Below are positions 33,615-40,923 of a stretch of DNA of 43,808 bases, in pieces. Within the stretch, counting starts at the first letter, position 1. Every line of letters starts with the position of its first letter. Both the position numbers and the translations under genes were made by a program. The notes beneath the pieces were generated by a model, which saw only the letters and a list, made by a program, of their open reading frames with translations, was not told the DNA's origin and ran no database searches. The DNA comes from Erysipelotrichaceae bacterium UBA3379 (lineage in GTDB: Bacteria; Bacillota_I; Bacilli_A; Erysipelotrichales; Coprobacillaceae): assembly GCA_002359025.1 (NCBI GenBank), contig DEPZ01000027.1, positions 1 through 43,808 of the forward strand, given 5' to 3'.

Positions 33615-34538
33615 CTATTCACCTAATCTAGACATTGGTAACATTGCAGCACCAATCGCTCCACAATCTTCCAATTCTGTTTCTAATAATGGAATATATC
33701 CTCTCATACCAACATGAATTTTAGCATTAAATTGTTCTACAAGGCGATCATAGAAGTATTTCTTAGATTTCATAACTCCTCCACCAATAACAAAACAATG
33801 TGGATCCACTGTATGAGCAATATTTGCAAACATAGTTGCCCATTCACTAATCACTTCATCAACAAGTCCTTGAGCCACTACATTACCTTCATCAGCCAAT
33901 CTAAAGACATCTCCAGCATGATTGACTACATCTTCACCAAGTAATTCTTTTCCTTTTCTTGTAATAGCAGTACCACTTGCTTCACCTTCAGCAGCACCTG
34001 GATTTAATCCACCAAATTTATATCCATTGTTTTTAACAATAATATTTCCAATTTCTCCAGCATGACCTCTACCACCTGATACAAGTTGACCATTAACGAT
34101 AAATGCTCCTCCAATACCAGTAGAAATTGTCACATAATAACAACTTGGTTTCCCTTTTCCAGCACCAAGTAATGCTTCAGCTAATCCAGCAACATTAGCA
34201 TCATTATCAATAAATACAGGTAAATTAAAGCGTGTAGATAATTTTTCACAGATAGGATAATTTTCAAAACCAGGTAAATTTGTAGCCATAATCATAACAC
34301 CATGAACAGTATCTACTGGTCCAGGAACTCCAATACCAATTCCTTGAACATTTTCAATTCCACCACATACAGAATAATCAAGACTCTCTATTTGTCTAAT
34401 AATTTTAGAACAAACAAAGTCAGGCCCTTTTTCTCTTTCAGTATTATCTTTAACTTCACTATATGATTGTCCTTTTTCATCAACCAAAAGTGTACGTACA
34501 TTTGTACCACCTAAATCAATTCCAATATAGTATTTCAT
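33615..34538 (-). CDS. ROK-family glucokinase, zinc motif altered
   Basis: The ATG at 34538 is chosen because GAGGAGG lies 6-8 nt upstream; an ATG 13 codons earlier has none. The 307-aa product begins with the phosphate-binding loop YYIGIDLGGTNVR. FIDNDANVAGLAE supplies the catalytic Asp, and GGGVMKSKKYF is also typical. GHAGEIGN (His159) is present, but the usual CxCGxxGCxE zinc motif is replaced by NGYKFGGLNPGAAEGEASG without cysteines. Glucose phosphorylation is the likely reaction; other sugar kinases of the ROK family cannot be excluded. Confidence 0.85.
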   Translation of the reverse strand: MKYYIGIDLGGTNVRTLLVDEKGQSYSEVKDNTEREKGPDFVCSKIIRQIESLDYSVCGGIENVQGIGIGVPGPVDTVHGVMIMATNLPGFENYPICEKLSTRFNLPVFIDNDANVAGLAEALLGAGKGKPSCYYVTISTGIGGAFIVNGQLVSGGRGHAGEIGNIIVKNNGYKFGGLNPGAAEGEASGTAITRKGKELLGEDVVNHAGDVFRLADEGNVVAQGLVDEVISEWATMFANIAHTVDPHCFVIGGGVMKSKKYFYDRLVEQFNAKIHVGMRGYIPLLETELEDCGAIGAAMLPMSRLGE

Positions 34539-34558
34539 ACTTGTCCTCCTCTTGTTTT

Positions 34559-34577
34559 TTGTATAATTATTATACAA
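34559..34577. promoter_or_regulatory. Palindrome overlapping the glucokinase -10 region
   Basis: TTGTATAAT-T-ATTATACAA is a perfect 19-bp palindrome that contains a minus-strand TATAAT (34574-34569). The -35 is poor. It could be an operator, or simply an AT-rich promoter coincidence. Confidence 0.4.
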
Positions 34578-34592
34578 TATTTTTTTCTATTT

Positions 34593-35564
34593 TCATAGTT
34601 TAAATATATCGTCTTTTATTTGTTTTAAGTCTTGTGGTAAAGGACATGTTAAAACAAGATCCTGTAAATATTTTAAACTTCCTATAGGCTTCGTAAAACG
34701 TATTTGATAAGCATGTAAGAATTGATGATTTAAATGATATTTCTTTTTAATCATTTTATTCTTTTCAAAATCGCCATACTTTTTATCACCAATAATTGGG
34801 TGATGAACACTTGATAAATGAATACGTATTTGATGTGTTCTTCCAGTCACAAGACGCACTTTCAACAAAGAGTACTGACCATTTGTTTGAACATTTTCTA
34901 CAATCGTATGCATTGTTAGAGCATCAGGTGTATCTTTTGAAACAACTTGTACTTTATTTAATACGCTATCTTTTTTCATATAGCCTATTAATTCTTTTGA
35001 AGGCATATTTCCAAAACATATTGTTAAATATGTTTTATCTATACAATGTCTTTTTTTCATCATTTCATTTAAATCTTGAAGAGCACGCATTGTTTTACCA
35101 AAAATAACTATACCACTTGTATTTCTATCTAGACGATGAACTGGACCAGGTGTGAAGCCTAAATCAGCTTTAGGATCATATTCACCTTTTTGATATAAAT
35201 ATGTTAAAACTTGATGATCTAATGTATTGATATCTTCATGAATATCTTCATGAACAAGTAAACCTGCCGGTTTACCAACAACCAGAATATTTTCATCTTC
35301 ATAGATGACATCAAATTCTATTTTTAAATCATAAATAGATTGTTCTTGAGTATATTCTTGAAACTTGTCTTCATATAAGAACAATTCAACTTGATCACCT
35401 TTTTTTAATATATAGTTTTCTTTGACACGGACACCATTGACTTTCACATCTTTTTTTCTTAGCATTTTATAAATAAATGAAGATGGTGCCCTACATAATA
35501 ATTTTTTTAAATACTTGTCAATTCTTTGATTTTCATGATTTTCATCTATAATCAATGTTTTCAT
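34593..35564 (-). CDS. RluA-family rRNA pseudouridine synthase (RluC/RluD-like)
   Basis: This 323-aa protein has an N-terminal S4 RNA-binding domain (NQRIDKYLKKLLCRAPSSFI) followed by the catalytic domain. The active-site motif GPVHRLDRNTSGIVIF carries the nucleophilic Asp, and LVTGRTHQIRIHLSSVHHPI is the second family block. RluC and RluD modify uridines in 23S rRNA helices 35, 39, 74 and 69; sequence alone does not separate them here. ATG 35564 is preferred to a GTG four codons upstream, since GTGGTG then serves as the binding site. Confidence 0.9.
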   Translation of the reverse strand: MKTLIIDENHENQRIDKYLKKLLCRAPSSFIYKMLRKKDVKVNGVRVKENYILKKGDQVELFLYEDKFQEYTQEQSIYDLKIEFDVIYEDENILVVGKPAGLLVHEDIHEDINTLDHQVLTYLYQKGEYDPKADLGFTPGPVHRLDRNTSGIVIFGKTMRALQDLNEMMKKRHCIDKTYLTICFGNMPSKELIGYMKKDSVLNKVQVVSKDTPDALTMHTIVENVQTNGQYSLLKVRLVTGRTHQIRIHLSSVHHPIIGDKKYGDFEKNKMIKKKYHLNHQFLHAYQIRFTKPIGSLKYLQDLVLTCPLPQDLKQIKDDIFKL

Positions 35565-35629
35565 TTTTATCACCACTTCTATTATACATAATTCCTATAA
35601 CGAAAAAATACATTTTTTATCTGAAAGCC

Positions 35630-35657
35630 TTTACAACTTATTTTCTTTTGTTATAAT
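35630..35657 (+). promoter_or_regulatory. Strong promoter for a putative small RNA
   Basis: TTTACA (35630-35635), 16 bp, TATAAT (35652-35657). The start is expected near 35664. No reading frame with a ribosome binding site follows before the terminator at 35729. Confidence 0.72.
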
Positions 35658-35728
35658 ATAGTTGTTAAGTGAGATTCACTTAATCATACCCCCCTATTAT
35701 CACCCTAACGTGTAAATAATAGAGAGAA

Positions 35729-35766
35729 AAAGAAAGTATGCTCCCCCGCATACTTTCTTTTCTTTT
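35729..35766 (+). terminator. Terminator of the small RNA, overlapping the att core
   Basis: A 13-bp perfect stem, AAAGAAAGTATGC (35729-35741) with GCATACTTTCTTT (35748-35760), encloses the loop TCCCCC and is followed by a T-rich tail. The loop, the right arm and the tail are repeated at the right end of the window. Confidence 0.88.
35741..35763 (+). repeat. Left attachment site (attL) core of the integrated element
   Basis: A 23-bp sequence beginning CTCCCCCGCATACTTTC is identical to 43786-43808. It lies 40 bp beyond the 3' end of the integrase gene, the usual attL position. The small RNA stays complete at this end. Confidence 0.88.
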
Positions 35767-35802
35767 ATCAATCCAAAAAACATTGATTATATCAATACAT
35801 TT

Positions 35803-36966
35803 TTAATTCATCATGTTTTTAACTTCAGTTTTTGGAGTATTTTTAGAGTAAATTGATGCAAAAACCTCATTTAAAGCATTTGTTTTATCATTTTCCTGTA
35901 TATGAGTATAAACATTTAATGTTGTCTTAATATCGCTATGCCTTGCTAATTTTTGAGCAGTTTTTAAATCAACATTATTTTTATAAAGATTTGTGATGAA
36001 TGTATGTCTTAACATATGGAAATGAAAATATATACCTAAATCCTTTATCTTGCTTTTTACCCATGTATTAGCATTATATGTACATAAATAATATCCTTCA
36101 ATATCGCATATAACTCTTTCATAAGGATTATAAGCAAACCATTCTTTTAAATCATCTTTTAACTGTGGTGCTATTGGTACGACATCATAGCTAGAAGATG
36201 TTTTTAAAACCGGTGTTGTCTTGTAATCTTTTTTCTTTTTGTTTTTCTGTGATTCTAATTGCTTGTTAATGCTAATCAGATTATTTTCAAAATCAAAATC
36301 ACTTTTATTAAGTGCAAATATCTCACTTATTCTAAGCCCTGTATGATAACCAATCTCAATGGCAATAGCTAAAGCCTTATATCTAAAATCATACTGTTTC
36401 AATGCTTCTATAATTCTTAAATAGTCTGCATGATCTAAATATTCATCTTTTTCTTCTCTATCATCTTTTTTGGCTCTTTTATTAGTAATTTTAACATATT
36501 GAACAATGTTATCAGCAATATATTCATTCTTCACAGCATAAATAAACACACTTCTTAAAACCTTTCTTAGATTTTCACATATACTTTGTCCTTTATCCAA
36601 GTCATTGAAATGCTGCTGCAATTCTTTATATTTGATTTCTTTAATTTTATTCTTGCCTATGCTGTTTCTCGCATATTTCTCAAAAAGATAAGTATATGTT
36701 TCTAAAGTATGCAAAGCATAATTATCACTTTCCACTTCTTTCCATTCCTCATATACTTCATTCAATGTTTTAGCACATTCCTTTTTAATACCACGATTTA
36801 CTCTAATGTGTTCTTTAATCATGTTTTCGTGTTCCTGTGCTTCTTTTTTTGTTACAAAACCACTTTTTGAATAACTGCTTGTTATCCCATCTTGTTTATA
36901 CTTAAAAGTCACCTTATAAGTATATCCCTTTTTTGCTTTCTTGCTTTTCACTTTTATAATGCTCAT
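35803..36966 (-). CDS. int: Tyrosine recombinase (phage-type integrase)
   Basis: In this 387-aa protein, the N-terminal ~60 residues form an AP2-like arm-DNA-binding domain (KGYTYKVTFKYKQDGITSSY). Then come a SAM-like core-binding domain and the catalytic domain. The catalytic residues are visible: Arg212 (HTGLRISE), His317-x-x-Arg320 (HMLRH), His343 (ARHSD) and Tyr353 (NVYTH). It would integrate the element at the small-RNA terminator and, with an excisionase, remove it. The gene ends 40 bp from attL. The family is Tn916/phage integrase type. Confidence 0.95.
   Translation of the reverse strand: MSIIKVKSKKAKKGYTYKVTFKYKQDGITSSYSKSGFVTKKEAQEHENMIKEHIRVNRGIKKECAKTLNEVYEEWKEVESDNYALHTLETYTYLFEKYARNSIGKNKIKEIKYKELQQHFNDLDKGQSICENLRKVLRSVFIYAVKNEYIADNIVQYVKITNKRAKKDDREEKDEYLDHADYLRIIEALKQYDFRYKALAIAIEIGYHTGLRISEIFALNKSDFDFENNLISINKQLESQKNKKKKDYKTTPVLKTSSSYDVVPIAPQLKDDLKEWFAYNPYERVICDIEGYYLCTYNANTWVKSKIKDLGIYFHFHMLRHTFITNLYKNNVDLKTAQKLARHSDIKTTLNVYTHIQENDKTNALNEVFASIYSKNTPKTEVKNMMN
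35835..35851 (+). repeat. Candidate integrase arm-type site, left
   Basis: GAGTATTTTTAGAGTAA lies inside the 3' end of the integrase gene and matches 43653-43669 at 16 of 17 positions, in the same orientation. Paired occurrences near both element ends are expected of arm-type binding sites. Confidence 0.45.
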
Positions 36967-37005
36967 ATCTTATCGCTCCTATATAAATTCATATTTTTTA
37001 TGTGT

Positions 37006-37018
37006 TATATAGGGTGTT
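37006..37018. repeat. 13-bp repeat shared in inverted orientation with the right end
   Basis: TATATAGGGTGTT, upstream of the integrase gene, is the exact reverse complement of 43725-43737 near attR. It could be a regulator or integrase accessory site. Confidence 0.4.
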
Positions 37019-37060
37019 GTAAACTGTGTGAGGATTAGCAAAAATTATAATAGAACTTTA

Positions 37061-37447
37061 TCATTTTTTGTTATCTTTCTCTTTATATTCTTCTATTTTT
37101 AATAAATCTTTAGCATGATCTAATAATTTTCCTTTTCCAGTTATATTCATCTGGTCAAAAATATCAATTAAATTTTTTTTAATCTCATCAGAATAATTAT
37201 ACTTCTTTATTTCGTCAAGTTCATATTGAAATAATTCATCATTGTAATCATAATCATCAGAATAAAAATCAAATGGAGCTAATCCTAATGCTATTTGTAA
37301 TTTATGAAGCGTGTCAATTGAAGGTTTGGCTTTATCGTTTTCATATCTACCTATTTGCACCTCATGAACTCCGCTCTTGATTGAAAGCTCTTTTTGTGTC
37401 ATTCCTTTCTCTTCTCTATATTTTTTTAAATCTTTTCCTAAAGTCAT
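37061..37447 (-). CDS. CI-like repressor with XRE-family HTH
   Basis: ATG 37447 (GAGGTG 6 nt upstream) is preferred over an upstream in-frame start, giving 128 aa. The N-terminal HTH (LGKDLKKYREEKGMTQKELS, then VHEVQIGRYENDKAKPSIDT) is a standard XRE fold. The C-terminal half is acidic and helical, with no LexA-type Ser/Lys peptidase motifs, so RecA-stimulated self-cleavage is unlikely. In satellites, such repressors are usually lifted by a helper-phage protein. It is divergent from the Cro-like gene, with three operators between. Confidence 0.88.
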   Translation of the reverse strand: MTLGKDLKKYREEKGMTQKELSIKSGVHEVQIGRYENDKAKPSIDTLHKLQIALGLAPFDFYSDDYDYNDELFQYELDEIKKYNYSDEIKKNLIDIFDQMNITGKGKLLDHAKDLLKIEEYKEKDNKK

Positions 37448-37465
37448 ATTAAACACCTCAAAAAT

Positions 37466-37493
37466 ATTATAACACACAAATTTACTTACCCAA
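37466..37493 (-). promoter_or_regulatory. Promoter of the repressor gene
   Basis: On the minus strand, TTGGGT (37493-37488), a 16-bp spacer, and TATAAT (37471-37466). Operator 1 overlaps its -35, which suggests autoregulation. Confidence 0.6.
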
Positions 37494-37572
37494 CTATAAA
37501 GTTATAAAAAATATCATTGACACAACTAAGCAGTTGGTATAGTATAATATTAACCAAACTGTTTAGTTTGGT
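37492..37572. promoter_or_regulatory. Three-operator switch, consensus AACT-N4-AGTT
   Basis: AACT-ATAA-AGTT (37492-37503), AACT-AAGC-AGTT (37524-37535) and AACT-GTTT-AGTT (37557-37568, extended to ACCAAACT/AGTTTGGT at 37553-37572) are centred 32 and 33 bp apart, about three helical turns. Operator 1 overlaps the repressor -35, operator 2 lies in the rightward promoter spacer, and operator 3 lies at the rightward start point. Confidence 0.8.
37517..37548 (+). promoter_or_regulatory. Rightward early promoter of the element
   Basis: A perfect TTGACA (37517-37522) precedes TATAGT (37538-37543, 15-bp spacer) and TATAAT (37543-37548, 20-bp spacer). Neither spacing is ideal, so activity may depend on DNA-bound factors. 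It is bracketed by operators 2 and 3. Confidence 0.65.
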
Positions 37573-37599
37573 CAATAATAAAATGAAAGAGGTGATATT

Positions 37600-37803
37600 A
37601 TGCAAACTAATGGTATTTCATTAAATCCAAGTAAAATAATTTTATTGATTGCCAAACAAGGTTTTTCAATAAATGAATTTTGCAAAAAGGCTGATATTTT
37701 TAGTGGAACATATCGTAGAATGATGAAAGGCGAACAGCTTAAACCTAAAACCGTCAGCAAAGTAGCCAAAGCATTAAACGTTGATATTGAAGAATTGCTT
37801 TAA
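37600..37803 (+). CDS. Cro-like small HTH protein
   Basis: This 67-aa protein is a single helix-turn-helix: SKIILLIAKQGFSINEFCKK, then GTYRRMMKGEQLKPKTVSKV and AKALNVDIEELL. The AGAGGTGATATT ribosome binding site is good. Its position across the operator region from the repressor fits a Cro-type antagonist that commits the element to excision and replication. It is the first gene of the rightward early operon. Confidence 0.82.
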   Translation: MQTNGISLNPSKIILLIAKQGFSINEFCKKADIFSGTYRRMMKGEQLKPKTVSKVAKALNVDIEELL

Positions 37804-37927
37804 TCCCTATCATACATGCTTATAAATCAATAAATGTTATAAAGGGTATAAATATATCCATTTTATAAGTTTGATTTATAAAGGCATAGCATGGTAGCTA
37901 AAAACAATCAAAGAAAGGAAGATAACC

Positions 37928-38152
37928 ATGAATGAAGTAAGTAGATATAAAAAAACGGTTACAGACAGCAAGAACAAACGTATCCCTAGAAGCAAAGCTA
38001 TAAGATACAAATGTTTAGATTGCTATTGCTATCAATCTACTGAAGTAAAAGAGTGTCCTGTTATTGATTGCCCTTTATGGCGATATAGAATGGGATATGA
38101 ACAACGTGATGATTTATATTATCAACACAAAAATATGATTGCAAAGGAGTAG
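37928..38152 (+). CDS. Small cysteine-rich phage protein
   Basis: In this 74-aa protein, the block YKCLDCYCYQSTEVKECPVI and then DCPLWRYRMG gives a C-x2-C...C-x4-C pattern, likely a zinc finger. Similar 'CLDC...CP..DCPLW.YR' proteins are common in early regions of Firmicutes prophages; none has a function that I can name. AAAGGAAG precedes the ATG. The basic N-terminus (KKTVTDSKNKRIPRSKAI) suggests nucleic acid contact. Confidence 0.72.
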   Translation: MNEVSRYKKTVTDSKNKRIPRSKAIRYKCLDCYCYQSTEVKECPVIDCPLWRYRMGYEQRDDLYYQHKNMIAKE

Positions 38153-38527
38153 ATGAAGATGATTTATTTAAAAACAAAATTAGAAAATGGTGAACAATTA
38201 AAAATCAATTTATATGGTGACGAATTTTATGCGACATGTACAAAATGTGGCAAAGAAGTACATATGGATCATGATATGCTAAAAAATCTTATCAATAACG
38301 ATTGTGATTTTGCTGCAACTGGATTTTATTGTGACAAATGCAATACACAAGAACATGTCACTTTATTATTTACTGAAAGTACTAGAGAAAACAGAGATGT
38401 TCTTACAGACATCTTTGAAGAAGTTAAAGATCAATCACTTAGAAATAAGTTATTTAACGCGTTAGACACTTATAATCAAATGATTTTTAATGATTTAGAT
38501 GATATATATGTGCCTAAAATCAAATAA
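38153..38527 (+). CDS. Zinc-ribbon protein of unknown function
   Basis: This 124-aa protein has two Cys pairs, CTKCGKE and YCDKC, separated by ~33 residues, forming a probable zinc ribbon. The N-terminus is beta-rich (IYLKTKLENGEQLKINLYGD) and the C-terminus acidic and helical. It directly follows the stop of the previous gene. A second ATG two codons on (38159) fits the AAGGAG site better, so the true start may be there. It is unrecognised beyond the ribbon. Confidence 0.68.
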   Translation: MKMIYLKTKLENGEQLKINLYGDEFYATCTKCGKEVHMDHDMLKNLINNDCDFAATGFYCDKCNTQEHVTLLFTESTRENRDVLTDIFEEVKDQSLRNKLFNALDTYNQMIFNDLDDIYVPKIK

Positions 38528-38638
38528 AATTTATATCATGTGTATTTATACCTAATTCTATCTTTTATCTAATAAAACACATCTATGATAGGTGTTACAA
38601 GCAAATAAAACAAATCAAATGAAAGGAGTTGTTAAAAA

Positions 38639-39070
38639 ATGACCGAAAAAGAAAAAATCATTCTAAAACATACACAGTTAGCAGCTGAATATTCAAAACT
38701 TGCGAATAGTAATCATCTGTTAAGCGCTAAGGAATGGGAAAGAATCAATAAAAGAATGAATGAAATCTTGATTGAGATTCAAAAATTAAGAGATTTAGAA
38801 AAATCATGGGAAGAATTTCAAGATAAAGAAACATATCATTCTTCACTAGGTATTAAGATGCTTAGCATTGAAGAAGTTGGTGAAATTTTAAATGCATCTC
38901 GTAATCAAATTTCAATGCTTAGAGAAATTGGCATCATCAAGGCAATTAAAACAGGAAAAAATTATATGTTTCCCTTAGAAGAAATACAACGTTTCCAACG
39001 TGATTATATAGGCTATGATGTTAGTAATAAAGAAAAAGCTATTAAGGCTTATGAGGCAGTACATGGCTAA
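38639..39070 (+). CDS. Coiled-coil plus MerR/excisionase-like HTH protein
   Basis: In this 143-aa protein, residues 1-~70 are a charged helix (LAAEYSKLANSNHLLSAKEW). Residues ~77-125 form a winged HTH of the helix-turn-helix-17 type: MLSIEEVGEILNASRNQISM, then LREIGIIKAIKTGKNYMFPL. That HTH is found in excisionases and in DNA-binding accessory proteins. AAAGGAGTTG precedes the start after a ~110-bp non-coding gap. It could be the excisionase or a replication regulator. Its stop overlaps the next gene by 8 bp. Confidence 0.7.
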   Translation: MTEKEKIILKHTQLAAEYSKLANSNHLLSAKEWERINKRMNEILIEIQKLRDLEKSWEEFQDKETYHSSLGIKMLSIEEVGEILNASRNQISMLREIGIIKAIKTGKNYMFPLEEIQRFQRDYIGYDVSNKEKAIKAYEAVHG

Positions 39071-39860
39071 AAGATATTATTGGTTAAAATTACAAAATGA
39101 TTTTTTTGCTCTACCAAGAATAAAAAAACTAAGAAAATTACCTAATGGATCAGATTTAACCATCATATATCTTGAATTACAACTCATCAGTCTAAAAAAT
39201 AATGGTGTGATTTACTTAGAGGGTTTAGAAGATAGTGTTGAGGATGAGCTAGAATGGCTTATTGATGAAGAATCTAGTTTAATCAAAGAAACATTAACAT
39301 TTCTTCAAAAATATGATCTTTTAGAAATAATCAATGATGAAGAACTTCATTTTGTTGAAACAAAAATGAATATTGGTAGTGAAACAGATGGAGCTGAACG
39401 TGTTAGACAACACAGAAAAAGAAAACAAGCTACTGAATTGTTACAATGTAACGATAATGTAACGCATATGAAACAAGATGAAACAACTTGTAACACAGAG
39501 AAGAGAAGAGAAGATAAGATAAGAGTAGATAAGAGTATAGATATAGAGTTAGATAAAGAAAAAGAAATAGATAAAGATGCAGATGGAAAAGAAAAAGAAG
39601 ATTCCAAAGAGGAAAAGGAAAAACCTAAGCCTTTTCACTACATCACAAAAGAGCATGAATTTTATCTAACTACAGAACAGATTGATTTTTTAAAGAAATG
39701 TCTAGATAACAAAAAAATAGATGTTGAATATAAAATCAATCATGAATTAAAAACGTATCTAAAAGGACATATTCATGAAATAAATCAACATAAAGATTTA
39801 TTAACATTTGTATTGTACTGGTTAAAAGATGAATCTAATCAATCAGAATTGCCACCTTAA
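39063..39860 (+). CDS. Phage replisome organiser (Lin1244/Lin1753-type N-terminus)
   Basis: ATG 39063 is chosen (GAGG 6 nt upstream), giving 265 aa. The N-terminus YYWLKLQNDFFALPRIKKLR, with LQLISLKNNGVIYLEG, matches the phage replisome organiser N-terminal domain that binds origin repeats. A basic patch (ERVRQHRKRKQ) and a long Lys/Glu/Asp linker follow, then a C-terminal helical domain (EQIDFLKKCLDNKKIDVEYK). No helicase loader is encoded beside it, so host DnaB/DnaI recruitment is expected. The linker-coding DNA is itself repetitive. Confidence 0.82.
   Translation: MAKRYYWLKLQNDFFALPRIKKLRKLPNGSDLTIIYLELQLISLKNNGVIYLEGLEDSVEDELEWLIDEESSLIKETLTFLQKYDLLEIINDEELHFVETKMNIGSETDGAERVRQHRKRKQATELLQCNDNVTHMKQDETTCNTEKRREDKIRVDKSIDIELDKEKEIDKDADGKEKEDSKEEKEKPKPFHYITKEHEFYLTTEQIDFLKKCLDNKKIDVEYKINHELKTYLKGHIHEINQHKDLLTFVLYWLKDESNQSELPP
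39497..39560 (+). repeat. Purine-rich repeats inside the replisome organiser gene
   Basis: Runs of GAGAA, AGATAA and AGTAGATAAGAGTATAGATA alternate through the linker-coding region. Related phages carry their replication origin as repeats inside this gene, so this is one origin candidate; codon bias of a Lys/Glu/Asp linker is the simpler explanation. Confidence 0.45.
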
Positions 39861-39905
39861 AATTAACAAACCTAAAAAACAAAAATGAAAGAGAGGTAAT
39901 AAATA

Positions 39906-40298
39906 ATGACACACTATTTAAATAAAATGTTATCTAATTTAGATAACACTCCTTTTACACAAAATAAGAATTATATAAATGTTATTCAAAACATACCAAC
40001 TTATTTTGGAACTAATAATCTTTATTTTTGCATGATGATAGCCTTTAATTTTGGTAATTTAATAGGTATAAAATGTGAGAGAGATTTAATTAAGTGGAAT
40101 TCTTTAGCAACATTTCAATATATGAAACTATATGCCAAAGATCATGATGGAAAGTTACCTAAAACATTTAACGATCTAAAAGAATATGAAAAACAATATG
40201 AAGAATATATTGATCAATTAGTAAAGAATGATGATAAAGAACAGTTGCAAAAAGTTGCACAAACAAACATAAAGAAAGAGGTAATGAAAAATGATTAA
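39906..40298 (+). CDS. Hypothetical phage-like protein (130 aa)
   Basis: The start is well supported by AAAGAGAGGTAATAA upstream. The first half is mixed (NVIQNIPTYFGTNNLYFCMM), then comes a helical region (NSLATFQYMKLYAKDHDGKL) and a Lys/Glu-rich C-terminus. No motif is recognised. It overlaps the next gene by 8 bp and lies between replication and structural-type genes. Possible roles include a DNA-binding accessory or a capsid-interference factor, but nothing in the sequence decides. Confidence 0.6.
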   Translation: MTHYLNKMLSNLDNTPFTQNKNYINVIQNIPTYFGTNNLYFCMMIAFNFGNLIGIKCERDLIKWNSLATFQYMKLYAKDHDGKLPKTFNDLKEYEKQYEEYIDQLVKNDDKEQLQKVAQTNIKKEVMKND

Positions 40299-40923
40299 AG
40301 AACAATTAAACAAATTATTAAGCAGCATGAAAGAATATTCTACCGTATTAGATACTTTAAAACAGGAGTATGAAACTAAAATCAAAAACTTAGAAGAAAC
40401 TTATAAAAATCCTACACTTGCAAACATGTTGTATGAAGTTGAACAGGAATATAAGCAAACTCTCTTAAATTTAAAAGATAAGAATATTAAAAATGTCGAA
40501 AAAGTTTTTAACAGCATTAAGGAACAGGTTAATAAAGTTGTTTCAAAGGAAGTCCCAACAGATTTCATAAATGCAATGCAATTAATTGATACTCTAGGTG
40601 AAAAAATAAGTGATCATGAAGCTGAAATATATATTAACAAGTATAAAGATAACTATATGGCTATTAGAGGAGTACTGAATACATTAAACAAAAATAATAA
40701 AATGAAAGATATTGATGTTATTTCGTTAGATGAAGTCTTAGATAATGTTCAACAAGTTCATGATGAAATCATTAACTTCTTCAATAATGGTCATGAAACA
40801 TATCAAGCGTTTGTATTAACAAGTGATAACGGTCCTATCCAAGAGTTATCTAAATATTTAGATAGTTTTCTATCAGGTCACTTCATTAAAAATGTTTTTC
40901 AAGAAATACAAGGTGATGAATAA
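40291..40923 (+). CDS. Coiled-coil phage-like protein (210 aa)
   Basis: Residues 1-95 are a strongly predicted coiled coil (EQLNKLLSSMKEYSTVLDTL, EYETKIKNLEETYKNP). The second half is helical with a hydrophilic end (ELSKYLDSFLSGHFIKNVFQ). AAAGAGGTAATGAAAA precedes the ATG. It lies directly upstream of the gp10-like gene and shares one base with it. Size and coiled-coil content resemble scaffolding or minor head proteins, but no family motif is seen. Confidence 0.6.
   Translation: MIKEQLNKLLSSMKEYSTVLDTLKQEYETKIKNLEETYKNPTLANMLYEVEQEYKQTLLNLKDKNIKNVEKVFNSIKEQVNKVVSKEVPTDFINAMQLIDTLGEKISDHEAEIYINKYKDNYMAIRGVLNTLNKNNKMKDIDVISLDEVLDNVQQVHDEIINFFNNGHETYQAFVLTSDNGPIQELSKYLDSFLSGHFIKNVFQEIQGDE

Larger units (their letters stand above)
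35664..35766 (+). ncRNA. Putative ~105-nt small RNA with C-rich loops
   Basis: The interval between a strong promoter and an intrinsic terminator is non-coding and highly structured. Hairpin 1 is TTAAGTGA-GAT-TCACTTAA (35665-35683). A single-stranded stretch with six C residues follows (35689-35694). Hairpin 2 pairs CTATTAT (35694-35700) with ATAATAG (35716-35722), with CAC/GTG inside. Hairpin 3 is the terminator, whose loop is TCCCCC. C-rich single-stranded motifs are known in Gram-positive regulatory RNAs, where they pair with Shine-Dalgarno sequences. I do not recognise the family (it lacks the SRP and 6S motifs). The terminator is the integration site of the adjacent element. Confidence 0.6.

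Noticed and set aside
35664..35766. SRP RNA or 6S RNA
   Set aside because: The GGAA-tetraloop and asymmetric loop motif of SRP RNA and the long open-bubble hairpin of 6S RNA are absent.
39347..39607. Ser/Leu-rich minus-strand frame inside the replisome organiser gene
   Set aside because: It is the antisense of the purine-rich linker DNA; the low-complexity composition results from that repeat.
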